A DNA stretch of 16,533 nt from JAWOJF01 sp046481785 (GTDB lineage Bacteria > Bacteroidota > Ignavibacteria > Ignavibacteriales > Ignavibacteriaceae). Location: positions 1 to 16,533 of the forward strand of contig JAWOJF010000201.1 of assembly GCA_046481785.1 (NCBI GenBank), read 5' to 3'. Made by a program: the position numbers and the translations under genes. Below the pieces are notes generated by a model. It did no database searches, was not told where the DNA came from, and saw only the letters and a list, made by a program, of their open reading frames with translations. This document shows positions 7,641-15,631 of this stretch, in pieces (the stretch's first letter is position 1; each line of letters opens with the position of its first letter).

Positions 7641-8636
7641 ATGAAAAGAACTATAATAGGTGAAGCGCTTCCAAATATTCCCTGGGAGGATAGACCTAAA
7701 GGAATAAATGATGTAGTATGGCGGTACAGCGGAAATCCGGTAATAGACTGGAACCCAATCCCCAAGGCAGCGCGTATTTTTAACAGCGCAGTTCTTCCGT
7801 ATAATGGAGAGTTTGCAGGCGTATTCCGTGCAGATCAAAAAAACGGACGTGCCACATTATTTTCAGGTAAAAGTAAAGATGCTGTTCATTGGGAAATTGG
7901 CCCCGATCCAATCCAATGGGTTGATGAAAATGGAAAACCGGACCCTACAAGTTATGCATATGATCCGAGGCTGGTTAAACTGGGTGATACCTATTATATA
8001 ACCTGGTGCGATGATATGAGGGGGCCTTCAATTGGTTTAGGTAAAACAAAAGATTTTAAAACTTTTACCCGGTTGTCCAATCCGCTTATGCCTTTTAACA
8101 GGAACGGTGTATTATTCCCCCGGAAAATAAATGGAAAATATTTTCTGTTAAGCCGTCCCAGCGACAGCGGCCATACTCCTTTTGGTAATATATACATAAG
8201 TGAAAGCCCTGATTTGATATATTGGGGCAAACACAGGTTTCTTATGGGGAACGGGGGACAGGGCTGGTGGCAGGGGGTTAAAATAGGAGCAGGGCCTGTT
8301 CCAATTGAAACCACAGAGGGGTGGCTGATGTTCTATCATGGTGTTTCTACAACATGTAATGGTTTTGTGTACAGCTTCGGTGCGGTAATCCTCGATATTA
8401 ATGATCCGGGAAAAGTATTATACAGAACCCGCGATTATCTTATAACTCCCGAAAAACAATATGAGACAGTTGGATTTGTACCTAACGTTACCTTTCCATG
8501 TGCAAATTTATACGATGCTGAAACCGGACGAATTGCAATATATTACGGTGCGGCCGATACCTGCACTGCAATAGCCTTCGCTCAGGCAGATGAACTGATC
8601 GATTATATTAAAAATAATTCCGAAACCGTAAGATGA
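7641..8636 (+). CDS. GH130 beta-1,4-mannoside phosphorylase
   Basis: GH130 enzymes cleave beta-1,4-linked mannosides with inorganic phosphate, giving alpha-mannose-1-phosphate. No signal peptide is present, so it acts in the cytoplasm. The five-bladed propeller spans the whole 331 residues. Family features visible are FNSAVL (47-52), GVFRAD (60-65), YDPRL (107-111) with Asp108 in the position of the proposed proton-donor aspartate, the NRNGVLFPRK stretch (153-162), GVKIGAGPVPI (212-222) with Lys213, FYHGV (231-235) with His233, and IYYGAADT (300-307). The Arg/Lys/His set fits phosphate binding. At 331 residues it is closer to the mannooligosaccharide phosphorylase group (GH130_2) than to the longer mannosylglucose phosphorylases (GH130_1), but this is not decisive. 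Mannobiose, mannosyl-glucose and mannosyl-GlcNAc are candidate substrates. AAGGAAAG directly precedes the ATG. The gene sits 113 bases after the transporter and 69 before the GH94 gene. Confidence 0.91.
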   Translation: MKRTIIGEALPNIPWEDRPKGINDVVWRYSGNPVIDWNPIPKAARIFNSAVLPYNGEFAGVFRADQKNGRATLFSGKSKDAVHWEIGPDPIQWVDENGKPDPTSYAYDPRLVKLGDTYYITWCDDMRGPSIGLGKTKDFKTFTRLSNPLMPFNRNGVLFPRKINGKYFLLSRPSDSGHTPFGNIYISESPDLIYWGKHRFLMGNGGQGWWQGVKIGAGPVPIETTEGWLMFYHGVSTTCNGFVYSFGAVILDINDPGKVLYRTRDYLITPEKQYETVGFVPNVTFPCANLYDAETGRIAIYYGAADTCTAIAFAQADELIDYIKNNSETVR

Positions 8637-8705
8637 AATAATTCCACAGCATATCTGTGTGATCTTTTTTTCGTAAAACAATTTTAGCCGGAGGAATAAC
8701 AATTA

Positions 8706-11099
8706 ATGCAGTTCGGATATTTTGACGATGAGGCAAAAGAGTATGTAATTGAAAAACCTGATACACCAAGATCATGGAGCAACTATCTTGGCTCAACAGA
8801 GTATGGTGCAATAATTACTAATAATGCAGGCGGATACAGTTTTTATAAGTCTGCCGCACAGGGGCGTTTCACACGCTTAAGATTTAATGTAATACCTATG
8901 GATCAGCCCGGGCGGTATATTTATTTGCATGATAAAGAGAGTAAAGATTTCTGGTCATCATCATGGCAGCCGGTTGGTAAATCTCTGAAAGAATATAAAT
9001 CTGAATGCAGACATGGCACCGCGTATACCAAAATATCTTCTGAATATTCCTCCATAAAAACCGAAACCTTTTATTTTGTTCCTTTAGGTAAAAATTATGA
9101 ATGCTGGCTGCTTAAGGTACAGAATAATGATTCTAAAAAAAGAAATCTGAGATTATTTACATATGTAGAATATGCTAACAACTGGAATAATTTGCAGGAT
9201 ATGATAAATCTGCAGTACTCGCAATATATCCTGAAAATGGATGTGATTGATAATATTATAGATCATGGAACGAATGTTTATATGCCGTCAAACCCGGAAC
9301 ATTTTCAGGATGATGGGCAGGCAAGGCATTCGTTCCTGGCTGTTGCAGGAGCAAAAATATCAGGATATGATACTGACAGGGAAATCTTTCTTGGTCCATA
9401 CCGGACTTACGCAAATCCTATTATTGTTGAGGAAGGTAGATGCAGAAAATCGATAGCTGTAGGTGATAACGGATGCGGTGTTTTGCAATTTGATATTGAC
9501 CTTAATCCGGGTGAATCAAAAGAAATTGTAGTGTTGATGGGAATTGGTGAAGCAGGTGTTGAGGGGAAGAAAGCATTGCAGGAATTGGGGAATCCTGCAA
9601 AAGCTTTGGATGAGTTCCGCAGACTGAAAAAATATTGGCACTCAAAGCTTGAAGGAATGACAGCAGAAACTCCGGATAAAGAATTTAACAGTATGCTTAA
9701 TATGTGGAATCCTTATAACTGTTTAATTACTTATGCATGGTCGCGGGCAGCCAGTCTTATTTACACCGGTGAGAGAGATGGCCTGGGATACAGGGATACT
9801 GTGCAGGATATGCTTGGTGTACTTCATATTATTCCTGATGATGTAAGAGAGCGGCTTGAACTTATGATTACCGGGCAGGTATCTAACGGCGGTGCTATGC
9901 CGGTTGTTAAACCCTTTGCACATAAACCGGGGAGTGAAAAAATTCCTGACGAAAAAGAATACCGTTCTGATGACTGCATGTGGCTTTTTAATACCATTCC
10001 TGCTTATGTTAAGGAAACAGGAGATATTTCATTCTTCGAAAAAGTTTTGCCTTATGCTGATAAAGGTGAGGATACAGTACTGGGACATTTACGAAAGGCA
10101 ATTCAATTTAATTTTGACCGCTCCGGTGTACACGGGTTTCCATGCGGCTTATCTGCTGACTGGAACGACTGCCTTGTCCTGGGGCATAATGGTGAAACTA
10201 TATTTGTTGCATTCCAGCTCCGGTATGCGCTTAAAACATATATTGAAATTTCCGTGTTACTGAACAGGACTGATGAAGTTAAATGGGCGGAAGAACATCT
10301 TAAAATATTAGATGAAAATCTTAAGAAATATGCATGGGACGGCAAATGGTATCTTCGTGCTTACAGGGCAGACGGTCTTAAATTTGGTTCTAAAGAAAAT
10401 GAGGAAGCCTCAATCTTCCTTGAGCCGCAGCCATGGGCTGTTTACAGCGGCCATCTTACCGGGGAAAAAGGTAAATTATTAATGGATGTTGTAAAAGAAC
10501 GTCTCTTAACAGATTATGGACTTATGATATGTGATCCGCCTGTTGAGAAAACAGATCCAAAAGTTATAAAAGCAAGATTATTTAATAAAGGTATGAAAGA
10601 AAACGCTTCTGTATTTTGTCATACACAAAGCTGGGCAATAATTGCTGAAACATTATTGGGAAGAGGTGCACAGGCTTATGATTACTACCGCAGGTTTATG
10701 CCTTCTGCATTTAATACTAAAGCGGAGATACGACAGGTTGAACCATATGTGTATTGCCAGTTTACAAACAGTAAATATAGTCCCCGGTACGGGGCTTCAC
10801 GCCTGCCGTGGTTAAGCGGAACAGCTTCCTGGGCATATTATACTGCCGCACATTATATACTGGGCATTCAGCCCGATTATTCCGGGTTAAAGATTGATCC
10901 CTGTATTCCACCAGATTGGAAAAAAATAAAAATTTCCAGACAGTTTAGAAATAAAAACCTTAATATTGTAATTAAAAATGAAAGTGGTATTCAGAAAGGT
11001 GTTAAAAAAGTAATTATTAATAATGAAGAATTAGATTGCAACCTTATACCACTGGGAAAAATCAAAGATAACAGTAAAATTACTGTAATTATGGGATAG
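8706..11099 (+). CDS. GH94 beta-glucoside phosphorylase (cellobiose/cellobionate type)
   Basis: GH94 enzymes split beta-glucosides by inverting phosphorolysis to alpha-glucose-1-phosphate. The protein is cytoplasmic (no signal), 797 residues, a normal length. The N-terminal beta-sandwich (about 1-280) begins FGYFDDEAKEYVI and has NNAGGYSFYKSAAQGRFTR. The (alpha/alpha)6 barrel (about 320-725) includes GLGYRDTVQDMLG (359-371) for the -1 sugar and DWNDC (485-489) with the catalytic acid aspartate. GMKENASVFCH near 635-645 matches the acceptor-side GYKENG region, and the jelly-roll C-terminus ends with GIQPDYSGLKIDPCIPP and following strands. True cellobiose phosphorylases that I recall carry a GEAKNSWLTGTA stretch after EPYVY; here it is YSPRYGASRLPWLSGTA. 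Acceptor specificity may therefore differ, with cellobionic acid a candidate; cellobiose is not excluded. GGAGGA at 8690-8695 supports the start. It lies between GH130 and the aldo/keto reductase, 38 bases upstream of the latter. Confidence 0.9.
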   Translation: MQFGYFDDEAKEYVIEKPDTPRSWSNYLGSTEYGAIITNNAGGYSFYKSAAQGRFTRLRFNVIPMDQPGRYIYLHDKESKDFWSSSWQPVGKSLKEYKSECRHGTAYTKISSEYSSIKTETFYFVPLGKNYECWLLKVQNNDSKKRNLRLFTYVEYANNWNNLQDMINLQYSQYILKMDVIDNIIDHGTNVYMPSNPEHFQDDGQARHSFLAVAGAKISGYDTDREIFLGPYRTYANPIIVEEGRCRKSIAVGDNGCGVLQFDIDLNPGESKEIVVLMGIGEAGVEGKKALQELGNPAKALDEFRRLKKYWHSKLEGMTAETPDKEFNSMLNMWNPYNCLITYAWSRAASLIYTGERDGLGYRDTVQDMLGVLHIIPDDVRERLELMITGQVSNGGAMPVVKPFAHKPGSEKIPDEKEYRSDDCMWLFNTIPAYVKETGDISFFEKVLPYADKGEDTVLGHLRKAIQFNFDRSGVHGFPCGLSADWNDCLVLGHNGETIFVAFQLRYALKTYIEISVLLNRTDEVKWAEEHLKILDENLKKYAWDGKWYLRAYRADGLKFGSKENEEASIFLEPQPWAVYSGHLTGEKGKLLMDVVKERLLTDYGLMICDPPVEKTDPKVIKARLFNKGMKENASVFCHTQSWAIIAETLLGRGAQAYDYYRRFMPSAFNTKAEIRQVEPYVYCQFTNSKYSPRYGASRLPWLSGTASWAYYTAAHYILGIQPDYSGLKIDPCIPPDWKKIKISRQFRNKNLNIVIKNESGIQKGVKKVIINNEELDCNLIPLGKIKDNSKITVIMG

Positions 11100-11137
11100 C
11101 ACAACTAAAGGTTTTTATTAACAATTGAGCAAAATTT

Positions 11138-12130
11138 ATGCAATACATCGCTTCCGATTCCCGCTATGATAAAATGAAATACATCCGTTGCGGCAGGAGC
11201 GGAATAAAGCTTCCACAGATATCACTTGGTTTATGGCATAACTTTGGCGGTATAGATAATTTTGAAAATTGCAGAAAGATACTGCACCGGGCTTTTGACC
11301 TTGGTATAACGCATTTTGATCTTGCAAATAATTATGGTCCGCCGTACGGATCTGCCGAAGAAACATTCGGCAGAATAATGAAAAAGGATTTCTCAGTCTA
11401 CAGGGATGAACTTATCATTTCAACTAAGGCCGGATGGGATATGTGGCCAGGCCCTTATGGTGATTTTGGATCAAGGAAATATCTTATTGCCAGTCTTGAT
11501 CAGAGCTTAAAAAGAATGGGATTGGAGTATGTTGATATATTCTATCATCACCGCCCTGATCCTGATACACCCCTTGAAGAAACAATGACAGCCCTTGATC
11601 ATGCCGTACGTTCCGGGAAGGCTTTGTATGTTGGTATATCTCAATATAATGCACATGATACAAAAAGGGCCGTTGACATATTAAAAGAACTGGGTACACC
11701 TTGTTTAATTCACCAGCCGAGATATAACATAATGGACCGCTGGATTGAAGACGGTTTGACTGATGTTTTGAAGAATGAAGGCATCGGCTGCATACCTTTT
11801 TCACCGCTTGCACAGGGACTGCTTACAAACAGGTATCTTAAAGGAATTCCCCCGGATTCAAGAGCCGGGAAACCGGGTACTTATTTGCAGGCTGATTCAA
11901 TTAAAGAAGATAAAGTTAACAGGATTAAACAATTAAATGATATTGCAGATAAAAGAGGACAATCATTAGCCCAAATGGCAATTGCATGGGTACTCCATAA
12001 TCCTGTGGTAACATCTGCTCTTATTGGTGCAAGCAAAGTTGAGCAGGTAGATGATATAACGGGTGCCCTTAATAATATTATTTTCTCTGATGAAGAATTA
12101 AAAGCAATTGACAGGATTGTAAAAGAATAA
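11138..12130 (+). CDS. Aldo/keto reductase, YghZ/L-glyceraldehyde-3-phosphate reductase type
   Basis: This is an NAD(P)H-dependent cytoplasmic reductase of the AKR superfamily, closest in pattern to E. coli YghZ (Gpr), which reduces L-glyceraldehyde 3-phosphate and other aldehydes. The catalytic tetrad is visible: Asp61 (HFDLANNYG), Tyr66, Lys97 (STKAGW) and His138 (FYHHRPD). Long family-specific blocks are present: SLGLWHNFGG (29-38), KAGWDMWPGPYG (97-108), YVGISQY (164-170) and IGCIPFSPLAQGLLT in the second half. The 330-residue length agrees with YghZ. YghZ has a similar N-terminal lead-in before the CGxSG motif, so the start at 11138 is preferred over the internal Met13. The gene is 38 bases after GH94 and 45 before the lactonase, consistent with one operon. 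In this setting it may reduce a released aldose or ketose, but that role is inferred. Confidence 0.9.
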   Translation: MQYIASDSRYDKMKYIRCGRSGIKLPQISLGLWHNFGGIDNFENCRKILHRAFDLGITHFDLANNYGPPYGSAEETFGRIMKKDFSVYRDELIISTKAGWDMWPGPYGDFGSRKYLIASLDQSLKRMGLEYVDIFYHHRPDPDTPLEETMTALDHAVRSGKALYVGISQYNAHDTKRAVDILKELGTPCLIHQPRYNIMDRWIEDGLTDVLKNEGIGCIPFSPLAQGLLTNRYLKGIPPDSRAGKPGTYLQADSIKEDKVNRIKQLNDIADKRGQSLAQMAIAWVLHNPVVTSALIGASKVEQVDDITGALNNIIFSDEELKAIDRIVKE

Positions 12131-12175
12131 TTTACTTACCTGATAAGATTAAATTAACATAAATCCGGAGCATTC

Positions 12176-13339
12176 ATGAATAAGTTTTATTATATAATCT
12201 CGGTACTTTACACTTCTTTAATATTTGCCCAGTCTCCTGTTCCAGAAGGGGCAGTACTTGAAAAAATTGCCACCGGCTTTAAGTTTGTAGAAGGCCCGGT
12301 ATGGAATGACAGCCTGGGTTTGCTTTTTAGTGATATTGAGGGAAATACAATATACCAATGGTCTCCTGTTGATAGTATAAAACCGTACCTCCAGCCTTCG
12401 GACAGTTCTAATGGTTTAGCTTATGATAACCAGGGAAGGTTAATACTTACTCAAATGAGGCTTCGGCGTATTGCCAGGCAGGAAACCGATGGCACGCTAA
12501 CCCCGCTTGTAACAAATTATAACGGGAAAAAATTTCATTGTCCCAATGATCTTGCAGTAAAATCTGACGGCTCCATTTTTTTTACCGACCCGGATTTTAA
12601 TATTCCTTTCCCATATAATAAAGAATTAACCTTTAAGGGAATATACAGATTAAGTCCTTCCGGAACTGTTACAGTTCTTGATACCAGTTTTGATAAACCA
12701 AACGGTATCTGCTTTTCGCCGGATGAAAAAAAATTATATGTAAATGAATCACCAAGGGGACAGATATATGAATGGGATGTAGTTGATGATTCAACCATAA
12801 GCAATAAAAAATTATTATATCAAATTCCTGTTAATGGTTATGCCGATGGAATGAAAACTGATCCGGATGGTAATATATACTGCACAGGGCCAACAGGCAT
12901 ATGGATTGTATCACCCTCAGGCGAACTGCTTGATAGAATTGATGTTCCTGAATCAGCCCGTAACTGTAACTGGGGGGATGCTGACAGAAAAACTCTTTAT
13001 ATTACAGCAGGTAAAAGTTTATACAGGATTCGTCTTGCTTCTGCAACAGGTGTTAAGGATGAGGGAAATTTAATAAAGCCGATGGAATTATATCCTAACT
13101 ATCCCAATCCATTCAACCCTGTTACAGAGATAAAATATTCAGTAAGCAAAAAACTTTTTACAACTTTGAAAATCTATGATTTGCTGGGCAAAGAAATTCA
13201 AACACTTGTTAGTGAAGAAAAAACTGCCGGAACTTATAGTGTTGAATTTGATGCAAGCAAGTTATCAAGCGGAACATACTTATACCAGTTAACAGCAGGA
13301 AATTTTGCAGAATCCCGGAAATTGATTTTGCTGAAATAA
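12176..13339 (+). CDS. T9SS-secreted SMP-30/gluconolactonase-like lactonase
   Basis: SMP-30/gluconolactonase proteins are six-bladed propellers that open sugar lactones to aldonic acids with a divalent metal. Metal and substrate residues appear in the expected order: Glu39 (FVEGPVW), Asn124 (CPNDL), Asn176 (KPNGI) and Asp224 (YADGM). Residues 1-18 are a signal peptide (ending LIFA), and the propeller runs about 25-290. Residues about 305-387 are a type A T9SS sorting domain (YPNYPNPFNPVT, IYDLLGKEIQ, SGTYLYQL, final KLILLK). The enzyme should therefore work outside the cell or on its surface, unlike typical cytoplasmic or periplasmic gluconolactonases. CCGGAG at 12165-12170 supports the start. 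It is the last gene before a REPIN-like repeat and 45 bases after the aldo/keto reductase. A lactone of cellobiose or of a monosaccharide is a plausible substrate; some family members are carboxylesterases, so this is not proven. Confidence 0.87.
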   Translation: MNKFYYIISVLYTSLIFAQSPVPEGAVLEKIATGFKFVEGPVWNDSLGLLFSDIEGNTIYQWSPVDSIKPYLQPSDSSNGLAYDNQGRLILTQMRLRRIARQETDGTLTPLVTNYNGKKFHCPNDLAVKSDGSIFFTDPDFNIPFPYNKELTFKGIYRLSPSGTVTVLDTSFDKPNGICFSPDEKKLYVNESPRGQIYEWDVVDDSTISNKKLLYQIPVNGYADGMKTDPDGNIYCTGPTGIWIVSPSGELLDRIDVPESARNCNWGDADRKTLYITAGKSLYRIRLASATGVKDEGNLIKPMELYPNYPNPFNPVTEIKYSVSKKLFTTLKIYDLLGKEIQTLVSEEKTAGTYSVEFDASKLSSGTYLYQLTAGNFAESRKLILLK

Positions 13340-13363
13340 CTGCCGTTGTAAAAAAATAGCTAC

Positions 13364-13540
13364 TGTAGAGACGCCCCGCTGGGGCGTCTGAGAACGAAAG
13401 CCCTGGAGAACGAAAGCAACAATTTAGAAGGAAAGAACATCATATTAAAGAACTGACATTTTACTTATTTGTAGTGTTGTCTAGTTATATTTTCAGTTTA
13501 AGGTTATCGTGCTCAGACGCCCCGGCGGGGCGTCTCTACA
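13364..13540. repeat. REPIN-like inverted pair of GTAG-headed hairpins
   Basis: Two 29-base elements, 13364-13392 and 13512-13540, are inverted copies of each other with 28 of 29 bases identical (the difference is in the hairpin loop). Each contains a perfect 9-bp stem, AGACGCCCC with GGGGCGTCT (13369-13377/13381-13389 and 13515-13523/13527-13535), and a GTAG tetranucleotide at its outer foot (13365-13368; CTAC on the plus strand at 13536-13539). The spacer is 119 bases and AT-rich. This is the architecture of REP pairs mobilised by RAYT transposases, which recognise a GTAG next to the hairpin. No transposase is present here. The hairpins could also shorten or stabilise transcript ends between the lactonase and the SDR gene. 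Confidence 0.8.
13390..13417 (+). repeat. Direct repeat GAGAACGAAAGC inside the REPIN-like element
   Basis: GAGAACGAAAGC occurs at 13390-13401 and again at 13406-13417, separated by four bases. The first copy starts in the end of the left hairpin element. The inner flank of the right element, read on the minus strand, resembles it (9 of 12 bases), which suggests that the inverted repeats extend further inward than the hairpins alone. Confidence 0.65.
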
Positions 13541-13573
13541 ACAGTTAAAATAAATCATACAATAAGGCATATA

Positions 13574-14557
13574 ATGAAAGTATTATTCATAGGCGGAACG
13601 GGAAACATAAGTACTCTGCTAAGTAAACTATGTTGTGAACGCGGAATTGATTTATATCTTCTTAACCGGGGCACAAGAAAAGTTGAAATACCGGGAGCTA
13701 AAATAATATCCGGTGATATTTCCTCTAAAGAGATTGCATCAGTCCTAAAAGATCATTACTGGGATGTGGTTGTTAACTGGATAGCTTTTACAAAGGAAGA
13801 TGTAGAAAGGGATATTGAGTTATTCCGGAATAAAACAAAACAGTATATTTTTATCAGCTCTGCATCAGTTTATCAGAAACCTCCGCTGCATCCGGTTATT
13901 ACTGAATCAACTCCTTTATGTAATCCGTTCTGGCAGTACTCACGCAATAAAATTGCCTGTGAAGAACTTTTAAATTATGTATACAGAGAAGACGGATTTC
14001 CTGCTACTATTGTCCGCCCTTCTCTTACCTTTGATACAGTTATACCCCTGATAATGGGTGCATGGACTGAATATACAATTATTGACAGGATGAAAAAAGG
14101 TGAAAAAATTGTTGTGCATGGCGATGGGACTTCATTATGGGTAGTAACTCATGCAGAAGATTTTGCAAAGGGTTTTATTGGACTTATAGGGCATCAGCAG
14201 GCAATTGGGCATGCATTCCACATTACAACTGATGAAGTATTAACATGGAACCAGATGTATGAGGCCACTGCTGCTGCGGTTGGTACTGAAGCTAATATAG
14301 TTCATATCCCTTCAGATTTTATATGTGAATATGATGAATACTATACAGGTTCATTATTAGGGGATAAATCCTATAGCGTAATATTTGATAACACAAAGAT
14401 AAAAACATTTGTACCCGGCTATACTGCAAAAATTCCTTTCAGCGAAGGAATAAAAAGAACAATTGCATGGTTTGAAGCTGATCCTGCAAGAATGATTATT
14501 AAAAAAGAATCAAATGATTTTATTGACGGTTTAATACAGGCTTACGAGGGAAAATAA
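13574..14557 (+). CDS. Extended SDR NAD-dependent epimerase/dehydratase-like protein
   Basis: This is a Rossmann-fold oxidoreductase of the extended short-chain dehydrogenase family, related to nucleotide-sugar epimerases and CSP41-like proteins. The dinucleotide-binding motif GGTGNIS lies at 7-13. NRGTRK (31-36) follows strand 2; its Asn/Arg rather than Asp leaves NAD versus NADP open. The active site shows Ser95-Ser96 (FISSASVY) and Tyr122-xxx-Lys126 (YSRNK). The 327-residue length is normal. No signal peptide is present, so it acts in the cytoplasm. It starts 33 bases after the REPIN-like repeat and ends 62 bases before the Gfo/Idh/MocA gene, with which it is probably co-transcribed. Such SDRs often accompany sugar-oxidising genes, but the substrate cannot be named. 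AAGG upstream of the ATG gives a modest ribosome binding site. Confidence 0.83.
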   Translation: MKVLFIGGTGNISTLLSKLCCERGIDLYLLNRGTRKVEIPGAKIISGDISSKEIASVLKDHYWDVVVNWIAFTKEDVERDIELFRNKTKQYIFISSASVYQKPPLHPVITESTPLCNPFWQYSRNKIACEELLNYVYREDGFPATIVRPSLTFDTVIPLIMGAWTEYTIIDRMKKGEKIVVHGDGTSLWVVTHAEDFAKGFIGLIGHQQAIGHAFHITTDEVLTWNQMYEATAAAVGTEANIVHIPSDFICEYDEYYTGSLLGDKSYSVIFDNTKIKTFVPGYTAKIPFSEGIKRTIAWFEADPARMIIKKESNDFIDGLIQAYEGK

Positions 14558-14619
14558 CTAGTGTAATAATGGGAGCGGAAGAACAGTTCCGTTAATGATT
14601 TAATTTAAAACAGAGTGAA

Positions 14620-15627
14620 ATGATACAAACAGAAAATGGCTCCAAAGTTTCCTGGGGCGTTATTAGTACAGCTAACATCGGCCTTAAAAAAGTAATTCCC
14701 GCAATACAGCAGGGAAACTATACATCTGTTACTGCAATTGCATCGCGGGACTATAACATGGCCAAAAAAGCTGCGGCAGAATTAAATATTCCAAAAGCTT
14801 ATGGTTCTTACGAACAGTTATTGGCAGATAAAGAAATTGATGCAATTTATATTCCTCTGCCTAATCATCTCCATGTTGAATGGACAATAAAGTCATTGGA
14901 AGCAGGTAAACATGTATTATGTGAAAAACCAATCAGCATAAATTATGGAGAGGCTGTATATCTTAATGAGCAGGTTAAGAGATTTCCAAAACTTAAAGTT
15001 ATGGAAGCCTTTATGTATAAATTTCATCCACAATGGCAGAAAATAAAAGATTTGATTGCCTCAGGAGCTATTGGTGAATTACGGAATATCCATGCGCTGT
15101 TTTCATATTATAATGTAGATCCCGATAATGTCCGGAATAAAGCTGATATAGGGGGCGGGGGACTGCTTGATATTGGTTGTTACTGCATATCTGCTGCAAG
15201 ATTTATTTTTGAAGATGAGCCGCTCCGGGTTGCGGGGATTGTGGATTATGATCCGGAATTAAAGATTGACCGTCTTGCATCAGGAGTTATGGAATTTAAA
15301 ATGGGAACAGCCACATTTACTTGTTCCACACAGCTTAAATATGATCAGGGAGTTGAAATATTTGGGACTGAAGGGAAAATAAAAGTATACATACCATTTA
15401 CTCCAATGCCTGATATAAAGGCAAAAGTATTGTTGCAGAAGGGGGAGACAAGCGAAGAGTTCATTTTTGATGAGTGCAACCAGTACACTATACAGGGGGA
15501 TATGTTTTCGCTCGCTGTATTAAATAATAGAGAAGTCCCTGCTAACTTATCAGATGCACTGGGAAACATGAAAGTTATTGACAGCATATTCCAAAGCAGC
15601 AGAGAACATTCTTATATTGAAATTTAA
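14620..15627 (+). CDS. Gfo/Idh/MocA-family NAD(P)-dependent sugar oxidoreductase
   Basis: The N-terminal Rossmann domain (about 8-125) starts with WGVISTANIG (12-21) and has the typical IYIPLPNHLH (77-86) and GKHVLCEKPIS (96-106) blocks, with Lys103 of the EKP motif as the conserved catalytic lysine. The C-terminal alpha/beta domain (about 126-335) has MEAFMYKFHPQW (128-139) and GGGGLLDIGCYCISAARF (178-195), where Asp184 and Tyr188 occupy the usual active-site positions. The EAFMYKFHPQ pattern resembles D-xylose 1-dehydrogenase and dihydrodiol dehydrogenase-type members. These oxidise aldoses at C1, or reduce keto-sugars, in the cytoplasm; the direction and substrate here are unknown. The 335-residue length is normal, and Met1 precedes the Rossmann strand by the usual distance. 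It is the last plus-strand gene of the cluster and is closed by a terminator shared with the converging receptor gene. Confidence 0.9.
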   Translation: MIQTENGSKVSWGVISTANIGLKKVIPAIQQGNYTSVTAIASRDYNMAKKAAAELNIPKAYGSYEQLLADKEIDAIYIPLPNHLHVEWTIKSLEAGKHVLCEKPISINYGEAVYLNEQVKRFPKLKVMEAFMYKFHPQWQKIKDLIASGAIGELRNIHALFSYYNVDPDNVRNKADIGGGGLLDIGCYCISAARFIFEDEPLRVAGIVDYDPELKIDRLASGVMEFKMGTATFTCSTQLKYDQGVEIFGTEGKIKVYIPFTPMPDIKAKVLLQKGETSEEFIFDECNQYTIQGDMFSLAVLNNREVPANLSDALGNMKVIDSIFQSSREHSYIEI

Positions 15628-15631
15628 AGAA

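Noticed and set aside
8645..8671. Hairpin CACAG/CTGTG followed by a T-run between GH130 and GH94
   Set aside because: The stem is 5 bp and is separated from the T-run (8664-8671) by several bases. It is too weak to call a terminator, though slight attenuation cannot be excluded.
13390..13417. Start of a CRISPR-like array
   Set aside because: There are only two 12-base copies four bases apart, with no regular spacers and no cas genes in the window.
14575..14591. CGGAA/TTCCG hairpin between the SDR and Gfo/Idh/MocA genes
   Set aside because: The stem is 5 bp, the pairing is ambiguous and no T-run follows. The two genes are more likely co-transcribed.
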